A stretch of 64,000 bases of DNA from Candidatus Rokuibacteriota bacterium (GCA_016188005.1 JACPIQ010000063.1:1-64000); one strand, 5' to 3'. Counted from the stretch's first letter, positions 1 to 8,362 are shown. The notes: a model not told the origin generated them from the sequence alone. Translations and numbers: made by a program.

Positions 1-1
1 C

Positions 2-472
2 TTCATGGTGCCGCTGCCGGCCATCCTCTTCTACGCGGTCACCTTCCCGCTGCAGTCGCTGGCCGCCCAGCAGGCGGCCTGGGCGCTCGATCTCCTGGGC
101 GTGCCGGTCATCCTGGACGGCAACGTGATCCACCTGAGCCAGCTCACCCTGGGAGTGACGGAGGCCTGCAGCGGCATCCGCTCGCTCATCTCCCTCCTCG
201 GGGGGGCCGTGGCGTGGGCCTATCTCGCCTTGCCGGGAGGCTGGCTGATGCTGATCTTCGTGGTCTCCACAGTGCCGATCACCATCCTCGCCAATGCGGG
301 GCGCGTCATCTCGACGGGGCTCATCGGCCAGTGGTTCGGCGTGGAGTACGCCTCCGGCTTCTTCCACACCTTCTCGGGGTGGGCCGTCTTTGTCTTCGCC
401 TTCGCTTGCCTCTTTGCCCTGCATGGCTTGCTGCGCTGGGCCCGGGGGCGGTTCGCGCGGCGGCGGGCGTGA
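2..472 (+). CDS. Exosortase, C-terminal part (5' end outside window)
   Basis: Exosortases are multi-pass inner-membrane cysteine transpeptidases that sort PEP-CTERM proteins to the cell surface. The reading frame is open from base 2, so the N-terminal helices lie upstream. The visible part has the three family signatures in order: EACSGIRSL with the catalytic Cys, NAGRVISTG with the conserved Arg, and GFFHTFSGW with the conserved His, between hydrophobic segments, ending in a basic ARGRFARRRA tail. The stop overlaps the GTG of the EpsI gene (GTGA). At least three intact PEP-CTERM substrates follow within 19 kb. Family is certain; the exosortase subtype cannot be told from the fragment. Confidence 0.95.
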   Translation, partial: FMVPLPAILFYAVTFPLQSLAAQQAAWALDLLGVPVILDGNVIHLSQLTLGVTEACSGIRSLISLLGGAVAWAYLALPGGWLMLIFVVSTVPITILANAGRVISTGLIGQWFGVEYASGFFHTFSGWAVFVFAFACLFALHGLLRWARGRFARRRA

Positions 473-1110
473 GGACCTGGACGCGCGCGGCGCTGTCCTG
501 CGCGCTACTGCTCGGGGCGCTGCTCCTCCTGCAGCTCCGCTCGCAGGGCGAGGCAGTGGCGATCCGCAAGACCTTCGACGCCTTCCCCGAGACGATTGGC
601 GACTGGCGGGGGCGCGAGGCCACCATCTTCGAGATGGACGTCCTCAACGTCCTCAAGGTGAGCGACTACCTGATGCGGCGCTACACGGACCCCTCGGGGC
701 GGAGCCTGTGGCTCTACATCGGCTACTGGGCCTCGCAGCGCAAGGGGGCGCAGATCCACTCGCCGCGGAACTGCCTGCCGGGCGGCGGCTGGGAGCCGGT
801 GGAGGCCTCCTTCCTGACCATTCCCCTGCCCGCCCCGCATGCCCCGATCACGGTGAACCGCTACCTGATCCAGAAGGACCGGGACATGCAGCTGGTGCTC
901 TACTGGTACCAGTCGCAGGGCAAGGCGGTGGCCCGCGAGGTGGAGGCCAAGGTGGAGATGGTGCGCAGCGCGATGCTCCGCAACCGTACCGACGGGGCGC
1001 TGGTGCGCGTGTCGAGCCCGATCTACGGCAGCGCGGCCGAGACGACGGAGCACCTCGTCCACTACGTCCAGGCCCTCTACCCACGCCTCGGCGAGCACCT
1101 CCCGGAATGA
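469..1110 (+). CDS. epsI: EpsI family exosortase-associated protein
   Basis: EpsI (DUF3485) proteins accompany exosortases in exopolysaccharide/PEP-CTERM loci and are usually encoded next to, or fused with, the exosortase; their biochemical role is unknown. The 213-residue product starts at a GTG overlapping the exosortase stop. It has one N-terminal membrane segment (about residues 5-20), then a periplasmic domain with DYLMRRYTDP, YIGYWASQRKG and the family hallmark HSPRNCLPGGGW near residue 100, followed by YWYQSQGK. Translational coupling to the exosortase is evident. No damage is seen. Confidence 0.92.
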   Translation: MRTWTRAALSCALLLGALLLLQLRSQGEAVAIRKTFDAFPETIGDWRGREATIFEMDVLNVLKVSDYLMRRYTDPSGRSLWLYIGYWASQRKGAQIHSPRNCLPGGGWEPVEASFLTIPLPAPHAPITVNRYLIQKDRDMQLVLYWYQSQGKAVAREVEAKVEMVRSAMLRNRTDGALVRVSSPIYGSAAETTEHLVHYVQALYPRLGEHLPE

Positions 1111-1117
1111 CCACCCC

Positions 1118-1216
1118 GGGGTCAGGTCTTGCAATCCAGCACGCGCTCCCGGGGGTCAGGTCTTGAAATCCAGCACGCTCGCTGAGAGGGAATGTTGTAT
1201 TGCAAGACCTGACCCC
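1118..1216. repeat. Cluster of three 20-bp element ends
   Basis: Two direct copies of the end sequence (1118-1137 and 1152-1171) and one inverted copy (1197-1216) lie between epsI and a TA locus. Positions 1152-1216 form a 65-bp unit bounded by inverted ends, the shortest of the family here. The flank after the second copy (CAGCACGCTCGCTGAGA) is shared with the element at 1964, so these two are closely related. The first copy starts 8 bp after the epsI stop codon. Confidence 0.85.
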
Positions 1217-1234
1217 ACTGGCGGGGGGCAGGCG

Positions 1235-1588
1235 TCAGCGAGGCGTCGGCGAGGGTCGGGCCCGGGGGCGCTTGCCCGGAGCGCGGCGAGGCCGACACGT
1301 GAAGGACACCTCGTAATCCAGCGCGCTGAAGAGCTTGACCATGGTCTCGAGGGTGAGGTTGTGCCCTGGGTTGCCCTCGATGCGCGAGATGTTTGGCGCA
1401 CTCATGCCAACCTTGGCGGCGAGCTGCGTCTGGCTCAAACCCTTCTGCTGGCGGAGCGTGGCAAGCCGGACACCCACCCGGAGCGCCTTCAACTCCTCCT
1501 CGACGAGCGCCTTCATCTCGGGGTCGCCCATCTGCTTCTGGAAGTACCGGTCCCAGTTCGTCGCCTTCCTCACCTCTCGTCCCCCCAC
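1235..1588 (-). CDS. XRE-family antitoxin, HigA-like
   Basis: A helix-turn-helix antitoxin of 117 residues. The HTH spans about residues 43-95, with LATLRQQKGLSQTQLAAKVGMS as a typical XRE helix pair followed by ISRIEGNPGHNLTLETMVKLF. It would bind and neutralise the upstream HigB-type toxin and autorepress the pair. It lies 12 bp downstream of the toxin gene in toxin-first order, typical of HigBA. The listed start is GTG; a second GTG at 1573 is equally possible. The C-terminal 20 residues are proline- and arginine-rich and may be read-through of degraded sequence. Confidence 0.8.
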   Translation of the reverse strand: MGGREVRKATNWDRYFQKQMGDPEMKALVEEELKALRVGVRLATLRQQKGLSQTQLAAKVGMSAPNISRIEGNPGHNLTLETMVKLFSALDYEVSFTCRPRRAPGKRPRARPSPTPR

Positions 1589-1600
1589 TCTGTCGGCCCC

Positions 1601-1867
1601 TCAGCCACTCTGTCGCTGCTCGAGATATCTCTTCATGCGCCCCTCGGCGACCCGCACGTCCCCTTCGGGGATCTCGCTCCAGCTCGAGTACGGGAACGGG
1701 AGTGTCGGCCCTCGCTCGGCCAGCAAACCCACCGCCACCACGATCTTGGCCCGCCGCGGCCTGTCCAGCGCGTCGAGGAACTCCCGGACCGGGCACCCGG
1801 CGTCGCTGTTCTCGTGGAACTCTACGGCCCATGCCGGGCTCACCGCCTGGGGCCTTCCTTGCCGCAT
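1601..1867 (-). pseudogene. HigB/Gp49-like toxin with internal deletion
   Basis: The 88-residue product starts and ends like RelE-superfamily HigB toxins: WAVEFHENSDAGCPVREFLDAL at the N-terminus and IPEGDVRVAEGRMKRYLEQ at the C-terminus. The middle is missing. After TLPFPYSS the family normally continues through the strand carrying WELR, a glycine-rich turn and the VLLHGF strand before the IPEGD helix; here SSWSEIPEGD joins the two directly, a loss of roughly 30-35 residues that includes the catalytic core. The frame is kept, so it is an in-frame internal deletion. The cognate antitoxin downstream is intact. Probably an inactive toxin. Confidence 0.7.
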
Positions 1868-1963
1868 GATACCTTGTGTGGTAACTCTGTCAACATAATC
1901 TCCTCCACGGTCTCACCGCCGCCGTCCGGCCCGACACCCTCCGGGCGTCATGTACCACCACGC

Positions 1964-2150
1964 GGGGTCAGGTCTTGCAATCCAGCACGCTCGCTGAGAA
2001 GGGTCGTCGGGTGATGGAGTCTCCGCGGGAACTGCTCGCGACGCGCCTCTTGCGCGCTCCGACTCTGCGCCGGGAACCAACCGGAGCGGACGGGGAGAGG
2101 CAACCACGCGCTCGTTCGATCACGAATGTCGTAATGCAAGACCTGACCCT
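1964..2150 (-). repeat. Inverted-repeat mini-element, 187 bp
   Basis: A copy of the end sequence at 1964-1983 and an inverted copy at 2131-2150 bound 187 bp. The left end has the CAGCACGCTCGCTGAGA variant seen at 1152. The right end supplies an ATG (2134) in frame with the following TPR lipoprotein gene, so the last 17 bp of the element lie inside that coding region if this start is used. Confidence 0.8.
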
Positions 2151-4305
2151 GCTGATGGTGCTGGTGGCGGTGGTGGTAGCGCTGGCTGGCGGGTGCGCGC
2201 GCTCGCCCGAAGCCAGGAAGGCGCGCCATCTCGAGCGGGGCGAGCGCTACGCCAAGGCGGAGAAGTACCGCGACGCTATCATCGAGTTCCGCAACGTCCT
2301 CCGCATCGACAGCGCCAATGCGCAGGCCATCCGCCAGCTCGGGCTCGCCCACTTCCAGCTCGGCGAGATGGGGCAGGCCTTCCGCTTCCTCCTCCGGGCG
2401 CAGGAGCTGGAGCCGGACCAGCTGGAGGTGCGGCTCAAGCTGGCGAGCATCTACCTCCTCGGCGGCAAGCCGGACGAGGCCCGCGCCCAGGCCGAGATCG
2501 TGCTGGAGAGGCAGCCGAAGAACCTGGAGGCCCTCGTGCTGGCGGCGGGGGCGGCGAGCACTCCCGAGGGAGTGGAGGCGGCGATCCGGCGGCTCGAGGC
2601 GGCACGTGCCGACTTCGGCGGCCAGGCCCGCCTCTACCTGGCGCTTGCCGCCCTCCACCTGAAGAAGCGGGACGTGCCCGCCGCCGAGCGGGCCTTCCAG
2701 GAGGCTGTCGCCAGGGAGCCGAAGTCGGTCGAGGCGCACCTGGCGCTGGCCAACTTCCTCGTCGGCAAGCGGGATGCCTCCGGCGCCGAGCGTGAATTCA
2801 AGACGGCAGCCGAGCTCGCCCCCGCGGGGTCGCCAGCGCGGGTCAGGCTGGCCGACTTCTACCTCTTGCTGGGCCGGCCCGAGGAGGCAAAGAAGACGCT
2901 TGACGAGATGACCGGGAAGGCGCCCGACTTCCTGCCCGCCTGGCGCCGCCGTGCCGAGATCGCCTTCGCCGAGAAGAAGTGGGACGATGCCGTCAAGGCC
3001 CTCGACGTGGTCCTGAAGAAGAGCCCGTCCGACATCGACGGCCACCTGCTCCGCGGCCGCGTCCACCTGGCCAAGCGCGAGACGACGGAGGCGATCCAGG
3101 AGTTTCAGAAGGTGCTCAAGGCCGAGCCGCGCCTGGCGCCCGTGCGCCACCAGCTCGCGCTGGCGCATCTGCAGGCCGGGAGCCCCCAGCAGGCGAAGAC
3201 GGAGCTGAAGGAGGCCGTGACCCTGGCCCCCAACTTCGCCGATGCCGTGCTGCTGCTGGCCGAGCTGAACATCCAGGCGGGAGCGGTGCAGCCGGCCATC
3301 GAGGATCTGGAGAGACTGCTCGCCAGGCAGCCGCAGCTCGTGCAGGCCCACGTGCTGCTGGGCGCGGCGTATCTGGCCAAGCGGGAGCCCGCCAGGGCCG
3401 TCGAGGTCTACCGCAAGTTCGCCGCGCTCCTGCCGAAACACCCGCGAGGCCCGTATCTCATCGGGATGGCACTCCTGGTCCAGGGCAAGCGCGCGGAGGC
3501 GAAGAAGCAGTTCGAGGCCTCGCTCGCCCTCGGTCCCGGGTTCATCGAGCCGCTCGCACAGCTCGTCACGTTCGCCCTCGCGGAGAAGCGACCCGATGCG
3601 GCGCTCGACCTGGTGAAGAATCAGATCGCCGCCGTGCCCAGGTCAGGCTGGCACCAGGACCTGCGCGGCACCGTCCACCTGGCGCGCGGGGAAACGGCGC
3701 TCGCCGAGACCGCCTACCTCAAGGCGATCGAGCTCGAGCCGCGTCTGCTCGGCCCCTATGTCCGGGTGGGCAGCCTCTACGCGAGCTCGGGCAAGTACGA
3801 GGAAGCGCTCGCCAAGTTCGGCCAGGCGCTGAAAGTGAACCCCGGCGAGGTCCGCGCGCTCATGCTCACCGGGGTCATCCACGAGCATCGAGGGGACTTC
3901 GCCAGGGCGCGGGAGGCGTACGAGAAGGCGATCGCCGCCGCCCCGCGCTTCGCGCCGGCCGCGAACAACCTCGCCTGGATCTACTCCGAGCACGGCGGCG
4001 ACCAGGAGAAGGCACTCCAGCTCGCTCAGATGGCGAAGGAGGTCTCCCCCGAGGACCCACGCATCTCGGACACCCTGGGCTGGATCCTCCACAAGCGGGG
4101 TATTCACCAGCGGGCGCTCGCCCTTCTCCGCGACAGCGCGAGCAAGCTGCCCGACAGCCCGATGATCCAGTACCACCTGGGGATGGCCGCGCTGAAGGCC
4201 GGCGACAAGGAGGCGGCGCAGAGGGCGCTGACGATCGCCGCCAAGTCGCCGGCGGACTTCCCGGGAAAGGGCGAGGCCCGGCAGGCCCTGGCCGCCATCA
4301 AGTAG
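2134..4305 (+). CDS. PrsT-like TPR lipoprotein of the PEP-CTERM system
   Basis: A 723-residue protein of about 18 tetratricopeptide repeats, resembling the PEP-CTERM-system TPR lipoprotein PrsT. The N-terminus is a hydrophobic stretch (LLMVLVAVVVALAGGC) with a lipobox-like AGGC; lipidation would anchor it to the envelope. TPR units begin with ARKARHLERGERYAKAEKY. The start is not settled: ATG 2134 lies in an element end, ATG 2155 gives a shorter signal, and ATG 2014 a longer one. The first 60 per cent is nearly identical at the DNA level to the paralogue at 14645, the rest diverges. It likely scaffolds assembly or export of exopolysaccharide or PEP-CTERM proteins (inference). Confidence 0.85.
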   Translation: MQDLTLLMVLVAVVVALAGGCARSPEARKARHLERGERYAKAEKYRDAIIEFRNVLRIDSANAQAIRQLGLAHFQLGEMGQAFRFLLRAQELEPDQLEVRLKLASIYLLGGKPDEARAQAEIVLERQPKNLEALVLAAGAASTPEGVEAAIRRLEAARADFGGQARLYLALAALHLKKRDVPAAERAFQEAVAREPKSVEAHLALANFLVGKRDASGAEREFKTAAELAPAGSPARVRLADFYLLLGRPEEAKKTLDEMTGKAPDFLPAWRRRAEIAFAEKKWDDAVKALDVVLKKSPSDIDGHLLRGRVHLAKRETTEAIQEFQKVLKAEPRLAPVRHQLALAHLQAGSPQQAKTELKEAVTLAPNFADAVLLLAELNIQAGAVQPAIEDLERLLARQPQLVQAHVLLGAAYLAKREPARAVEVYRKFAALLPKHPRGPYLIGMALLVQGKRAEAKKQFEASLALGPGFIEPLAQLVTFALAEKRPDAALDLVKNQIAAVPRSGWHQDLRGTVHLARGETALAETAYLKAIELEPRLLGPYVRVGSLYASSGKYEEALAKFGQALKVNPGEVRALMLTGVIHEHRGDFARAREAYEKAIAAAPRFAPAANNLAWIYSEHGGDQEKALQLAQMAKEVSPEDPRISDTLGWILHKRGIHQRALALLRDSASKLPDSPMIQYHLGMAALKAGDKEAAQRALTIAAKSPADFPGKGEARQALAAIK

Positions 4306-4308
4306 AGG

Positions 4309-4382
4309 GGCCCTCTTCGGGCCGGCGGCGCTGGCGCGGACTGCAGACACGAACGGCGCGACCAAGTGGGGTCGCGCCGTTC
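4309..4382. terminator. Convergent hairpin terminators between TPR and PEP-CTERM genes
   Basis: Two hairpins fill the gap between convergent genes. The first is GGCCC-TCTTC-GGGCC (4309-4323). The second is a perfect 13-bp stem, GAACGGCGCGACC (4351-4363) with its complement at 4370-4382 and a 6-nt loop. There is no T tract on either strand, so a strong bidirectional structural terminator is inferred rather than a classical intrinsic one. Confidence 0.6.
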
Positions 4383-4410
4383 GCCTCCGAGGGCTTGCGG
4401 GTGCCTGGCG

Positions 4411-5499
4411 CTACTTGGCTCGGCGGCGGAGCCGGCGCCGTCCCGCGGCACCCAGACCGACCAGCATGGTGCCGAAGAGGAGCATCGACGTCGGCTCTGG
4501 GACCACCGTGAAGTGAATGGGATCCTCGGTACCCGCGTTCCAAGGAGTGGCCCCAACCCCCACGGCGGGCGGCGCGCCGAAGTTGACCACAATCGACATG
4601 TCGAACCCAAGGGCGGCAGCAAGAGCTGGCGTCAAGGCCCCCGTCGAATCGTAACTCGCCAGCACGTCGGCGGGTATCCCACCGGGGAGCACTGTCGGGC
4701 CAAAGGGCCCTCCGATGATGTTCAGGAAACCTTTTCCGGTCCCCGCCGTGATTCCCCCTGGGCCAAAAAATACCTGCGCGTTGAGCACCTCGGTGGGAAG
4801 ACAGAAGAAGCACCCCCCACCGGCAACCATGAGACCAGCGGGGAGGGGAGCAAATACCGTCTCTGTCAGGAGCACATCCGCATCTGCTGCCGTGTTGATG
4901 CCGGGGTAGGCGTCCCCGGCAGCCATTGCCGCGCTGTGCTTCCCGGCACCGGCGCCACCCGGAAGGAATGCGGAGGATCCAGGAAAGTCTGAATAGGCCG
5001 TATACGTGCCGGCTGTCTTCGTGTCCACATAGAGATCGTTATGCCCGCCGAACCCCCCAAGGGCTGTTGCGGCGATAGTCCCAGCCTGTACGTTCGTATC
5101 CACGTATGGGAAGAACCCCGCCGGCATGAAGCCGACTTCGGCAAAGCCCGGGGCAAGCGGGCTGACCCGGGTGACCACGAGGTCATACGTGACAGAGTTG
5201 ACCTCATCTACTGTGGAATCCCAGGTGGTTGGCGGAACGCCCCCGTGCCCGGGGTGGAACTGAAATGCGTTCAAGACCGAGATGCCGCGCAGAACTTGTC
5301 CCACGGCGAAGGCGGTGCCAGGTGGTGGAAGCGGTACACCGAGTGCGCCCGGACCAGCGCCGGTATACAGAGCTTCCGCGTCATTGTACTTGGCGTGGTA
5401 TATGCCCTGCCCGATGGAGAGGGCATAGGCTTGCCCGTGCAGCAACAGCAACGCGCTGAGGCTCAGAGCGACCCACATTGCCTTCTCGCTTGCCTTCAT
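4411..5499 (-). CDS. PEP-CTERM sorting domain protein, about 362 aa
   Basis: A secreted surface protein and probable exosortase substrate. It has a signal peptide (residues 1-27: MKASEKAMW, hydrophobic core, cleavage near AYA-LS), a glycine/alanine-rich extracellular region without a recognised domain, including a CFFC motif (GGGCFFCLP), and a full PEP-CTERM tail: VPEPTSMLLFGTMLVGLGAAG then RRRLRRRAK. Start chosen at the ATG preceded by GGGGGAGGGA. A consensus sigma-54 promoter lies about 80 bp upstream. It is convergent with the TPR gene. Confidence 0.9.
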   Translation of the reverse strand: MKASEKAMWVALSLSALLLLHGQAYALSIGQGIYHAKYNDAEALYTGAGPGALGVPLPPPGTAFAVGQVLRGISVLNAFQFHPGHGGVPPTTWDSTVDEVNSVTYDLVVTRVSPLAPGFAEVGFMPAGFFPYVDTNVQAGTIAATALGGFGGHNDLYVDTKTAGTYTAYSDFPGSSAFLPGGAGAGKHSAAMAAGDAYPGINTAADADVLLTETVFAPLPAGLMVAGGGCFFCLPTEVLNAQVFFGPGGITAGTGKGFLNIIGGPFGPTVLPGGIPADVLASYDSTGALTPALAAALGFDMSIVVNFGAPPAVGVGATPWNAGTEDPIHFTVVPEPTSMLLFGTMLVGLGAAGRRRLRRRAK

Positions 5500-5578
5500 G
5501 GGCTGATTCCCTCCCCCTGCTCTCTTGTCGTCTGGGATCCTTGGCACGTTGGTGCACCACCCTCGCGGCCGTAAAAGC

Positions 5579-5594
5579 AGCAATGCCCGTGCCA
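5579..5594 (-). promoter_or_regulatory. Sigma-54 promoter of PEP-CTERM gene
   Basis: On the minus strand the sequence is TGGCACGGGCATTGCT, a perfect match to the -24/-12 consensus TGGCAC-N5-TTGCW with GG and GC 10 nt apart. Transcription would start near 5569, leaving a leader of about 70 nt to the ATG at 5499. Sigma-54 control of PEP-CTERM genes through PrsK/PrsR is established in other bacteria; no such regulator is in this window. Confidence 0.75.
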
Positions 5595-5711
5595 CCCTGC
5601 CACGTCCGGATCACTTTCATGTTTTCAATAAGTTAGCCTCACGTCGTCGAGGGCCTTCTCGCAAGAGCCGGCACGGAAACCGCAGGGCTTTTCACAGGGC
5701 ATACATCAAGG

Positions 5712-5906
5712 TCACACAGTGCGAAAAACAAGCCGTCGGACGTCGACCTTCTCCCGCGGGAGCCAGAGCCCCGTGGCGACCTCGGTGAGGCCGCCGCAGT
5801 ACTCCGGGCGGTGGAGCCCGTCGATCACGGTGCGCTCGAGGTCGCTCACCTGCTGCCCCGGCCGGGGCGAGGCGCGAAAGGCGTTCGCCGCGATCGATAC
5901 GTAGTG
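5712..5906 (-). pseudogene. Fragment of AbiEi-type antitoxin
   Basis: About 63 residues on the minus strand resemble the C-terminal domain of type IV AbiEi antitoxin/transcriptional regulators: VSDLERTVIDGLHRPEYCGGLTEVATGLW, the family's 'S.ERTLLD.L.RPE.CGG..EV...L' signature. The N-terminal winged-helix domain and the AbiEii nucleotidyltransferase partner are absent. An inverted-repeat element starts 30 bp upstream and may have removed the rest. Confidence 0.6.
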
Positions 5907-5934
5907 CGCCGACGACTCGCGTGTGTCAGTTCCT

Positions 5935-6098
5935 GGGGTCAGGTCTTGCAATCCGACACGCCGCCCCCGGCCGGTACCGCGGCCCATGTCGCCAGGAAGC
6001 GCATCGCAAGGAGGAACATGCCCACGAAGCCCGCACGCGGGAAGGCTGGCCCCTCGGCCGAATGTCCAGAACGATGTTGGACTGCAAGACCTGACCCC
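5935..6098 (-). repeat. Inverted-repeat element, 164 bp, deleted membrane-ORF copy
   Basis: Ends at 5935-5954 and 6079-6098 are inverted. Read on the minus strand, the interior joins the start of the element's membrane ORF to its last helix (AGFVGMFLL then RFLATWAAV) and runs into VSDCKT and a TGA inside the far end. It is thus an internally deleted copy of the element whose fullest ORF copy is at 19181-19501. The remaining sequence to 6550 shows no recognisable gene. Confidence 0.75.
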
Positions 6099-6553
6099 AC
6101 CGACCAGCTGCTCGATCGCCATCGCGCCCCTTTCGTCTCCGGGGGCGGACACCGCGCTGGACCATCAGCGCCGCCGGCTCAGGCACCTGCCTCCCGTTCG
6201 GGGGCAGGATCGCCTCGTCACCGTTCGCGATCACCGATCTACGTGTTCACCATCCCGATCCTGGCGTTCACCATGAGCGATCTGGCTGGGGCTCGTCTCC
6301 CTCAACGTGGCAGACACGGAAGGCGCCCGGCGGACCCCGAGGGTGTTGGCCGGAGGCGCGGTGCCAGCTTTGCAGCTGGGATGAGGCGAGGCGGCCGCTG
6401 GCCGAGCTGAATTGGGGGGGGCGCCGGGGCCAGCACAGGCGATGCATGGGGGATGCAAGGGCGTTCTCTTCCTGTGCAGCGCTTTGCTGCCGTCCGCGGT
6501 CTCGTGGTTCCCAAGTGTCCGACAAGTGAACGGCCGGTTCCGGACGATCGAGT

Positions 6554-6569
6554 TGGCATCGGGTATGCT
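6554..6569 (+). promoter_or_regulatory. Sigma-54 promoter of lectin-type PEP-CTERM gene
   Basis: TGGCATCGGGTATGCT has GG and GC separated by 10 nt and matches TGGCAC-N5-TTGCW at all but two positions. It lies 60 bp before the GTG start of the C-type lectin-like PEP-CTERM gene at 6629. Confidence 0.6.
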
Positions 6570-6628
6570 GTGGGAGTAAATGCCCGTAGAGTGGTCGCGG
6601 TGGCCGAGCGCCGCAGGGAGGGAATGCC

Positions 6629-7192
6629 GTGAAGAGAGCGAAAAGGACGATCTCCTTCCTCGCTGTCGGGGCCATGGTTCTCGTGGCTTCCGCCGTCTCA
6701 GACGCCGCCCCCATGTACAACCCGGCCACCGGACACTGGTACGACACAGTCCCCGGGGGCTTGCAAACCTGGGCCGCCGCGGAAGCCGGCGCCGTTGCGA
6801 TGGGCGGCCATCTCGTCACCATCAACGACGCCGCAGAGCAGGCCTGGTTGCTCGCCAACGGCTGGGGTGCGCCCTTCTTCCTCTGGTGGATTGGGTTCAA
6901 CGACATGGCCTCCGAAGGGAGCTTTGTCTGGGTGAGCGGCGAGCCTGTCACGTACACCAACTGGGCGGGGGGGGAACCGAACGACTTCGGGGGTAGTGAG
7001 GATGTGGTTGTGATGAACTGGTCTGCCTCGGCTGGCCTGTGGAATGATTTGCCTACATCGTGGACCGAGGCCACGGGCCTCGCCGAACTCCCCGCCAGCG
7101 CTGTCCCCGAGCCCACGACGCTGCTGCTCTGGGGCACGACGGCGGTGGGCCTCGCCGTCGTTCGCCGGCTGGGGCACCGCCGCTCGCCGTAG
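6629..7192 (+). CDS. C-type lectin-like PEP-CTERM protein
   Basis: A 187-residue secreted protein. After a signal peptide (KRAKRTISFLAVGAMVLVASAVSDA) comes a C-type lectin-like fold: TWAAAEAGAVAMGGHLVTI, AEQAWLL, WWIGFNDMASEGSFVWVSGE, YTNWAGGEPNDFGGSEDVVVMN and LWNDLP, which are the WIG, the EPN-type and the WND motifs that in classical lectins bind calcium and sugar. A PEP-CTERM tail VPEPTTLLLWGTTAVGLAVV with RRLGHRR follows. Start is GTG with GGGAGGGA 6-13 nt upstream. It is a probable exosortase-anchored adhesin or polysaccharide-binding protein; its ligand is unknown. Confidence 0.88.
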   Translation: MKRAKRTISFLAVGAMVLVASAVSDAAPMYNPATGHWYDTVPGGLQTWAAAEAGAVAMGGHLVTINDAAEQAWLLANGWGAPFFLWWIGFNDMASEGSFVWVSGEPVTYTNWAGGEPNDFGGSEDVVVMNWSASAGLWNDLPTSWTEATGLAELPASAVPEPTTLLLWGTTAVGLAVVRRLGHRRSP

Positions 7193-7406
7193 CGGCGTCC
7201 GCGCACCTGCAGGCTGCGGGGGACCGGTCGCCCCCGGGCGGCGTGTCACCGGCCCTCATCCCGCCAACCCTCGGCGATTTCTCCGGCCCTGAATGCGCTC
7301 CACCGGGCGCGGCGAGACCATCGGCCCCGAGCACGTCGTAGCCGAGGAGGGTCGAAGGCGGTGCGCGCAGGGCGAATCTGCTCCCCGCCAAGGGTTCGCC
7401 TCCGAA

Positions 7407-7470
7407 CGCGCACAGCCCGCACGGGCGACCGAGGTGTATCGCCGGCTCGCCGCCCTGGCGCTGATGCATG
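7407..7470 (+). pseudogene. Short TPR-gene remnant
   Basis: About 50 bp (from cagcccgcacgggcgacc) resemble 15950-16000 of the second TPR gene and encode PARATEVYRRLAALAL, matching PARATEVYRRLVTLAP there. The surrounding 7193-7758 shows nothing else that can be recognised. Most likely a scrap of a further TPR-gene copy; chance similarity is not excluded. Confidence 0.4.
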
Positions 7471-7758
7471 GAGTCGGTCATCCGCGGCTGGGCGAGCGCT
7501 GACTCCACGGCCCCATGTCCCGCAGTCCGACGGGCCGCGCGGCTCGGGCAATCACGCGGGCGCAGAGCTCCAGTACCTCGACGAGGGTGAGGCGCCGCCC
7601 CCAGGCGAGGCGGCGTTACCGTTCAGCGTTCTTCCCGGGGATGTGGCTGGCAGCCGCTCGAGGCCCTCGACAGGCTGAGCGATGAGTTCCTCGACGCCGC
7701 TCATCATGGAGCTACTTGGCGGGAACAGGGACGCGCCGGGAGCGCGGCTGATCGTGCT

Positions 7759-8074
7759 TCAACGCTCGACGCGATTCAGCCAGTAACCGGGCCGCCGCTT
7801 CCCATGGGCGACGGCGAGAACCCTGACCTCGGCCCCGAGATCGATGAAGATCACGGCGTACGGGAAAGCGCGGGAGCAGTGCCCGTCGGATCACGAGATC
7901 CGCGGGCAGATCAAGCAGACGAGGGAAGGACACGGGAGAGGTCCCCACCAGGGGCAGAACACGCTGGACCTCGGCGAGGAACTCCATCTCCAGCCCTGGC
8001 CGCTGGGCCATGTACCACGCGGCTGCCTCGGCTACCCCATCAACCGCCTCTGGCGAGAGGCGGACAGCACTCAA
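7759..8074 (-). pseudogene. RelE/ParE-family toxin with frameshift
   Basis: Reading from a TTG that overlaps the antitoxin stop (TTGA), the product starts LSAVRLSPEAVDGVAEAAAWYMAQRPGL and continues to [11 protein letters not shown], typical of RelE/ParE toxins. One extra G (CCCGTACGCC) then shifts the frame. In the next frame the expected ending follows: [27 protein letters not shown] and a stop at 7759. So a single-base insertion separates the two halves, and the toxin is presumably inactive unless the indel is a sequencing error. Confidence 0.75.
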
Positions 8075-8310
8075 CGGCTGCAGAGTCGGCTCTGAATCTG
8101 GTCTCGCGCGGTGGTCCAGGGAACTCCAGGGCTGCCCGCCATGGCCGCGCGCGCGCGCCGCTCGAGTTCCTGGACCCAATCGGCCTCGGTACGCTGGTCG
8201 CTCGGCGTGTCGGGCTCCAGGGTTGCCAGCAGCTCAGCCACGATCCGGGCCCGCTCACCGGGTGCGAGCTTCAAAGCTTCCCGAAGGACTCGGTCGACCG
8301 TACCCGCCAT
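8071..8310 (-). CDS. Addiction-module antitoxin (RelB/Unstb_antitox type)
   Basis: A 79-residue antitoxin of the short addiction-module component family that pairs with RelE/ParE toxins. It shows VDRVLREALKLAPGERARIVAELLATLE, then ADWVQELERRARAAMAG, the helical toxin-wrapping tail. It is placed before the toxin and overlaps it by 4 bp. The start is the ATG at 8310. It appears intact although its toxin is frameshifted. Confidence 0.8.
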   Translation of the reverse strand: MAGTVDRVLREALKLAPGERARIVAELLATLEPDTPSDQRTEADWVQELERRARAAMAGSPGVPWTTARDQIQSRLCSR

Positions 8311-8362
8311 CGCGGACACTCCCTCCTGTTCCACTTGTACCACGGAACCGTGTTCCCAGTGA

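Noticed and set aside
1118-1216. The repeated 20-bp end as a transcription terminator
   Set aside because: Paired ends are 65-190 bp apart with variable interiors and no T tract, and some copies lie upstream of start codons. The mobile-element reading fits better.
4309-4382. Small RNA gene in the hairpin region
   Set aside because: No promoter is visible, and the position between convergent genes is explained by termination.
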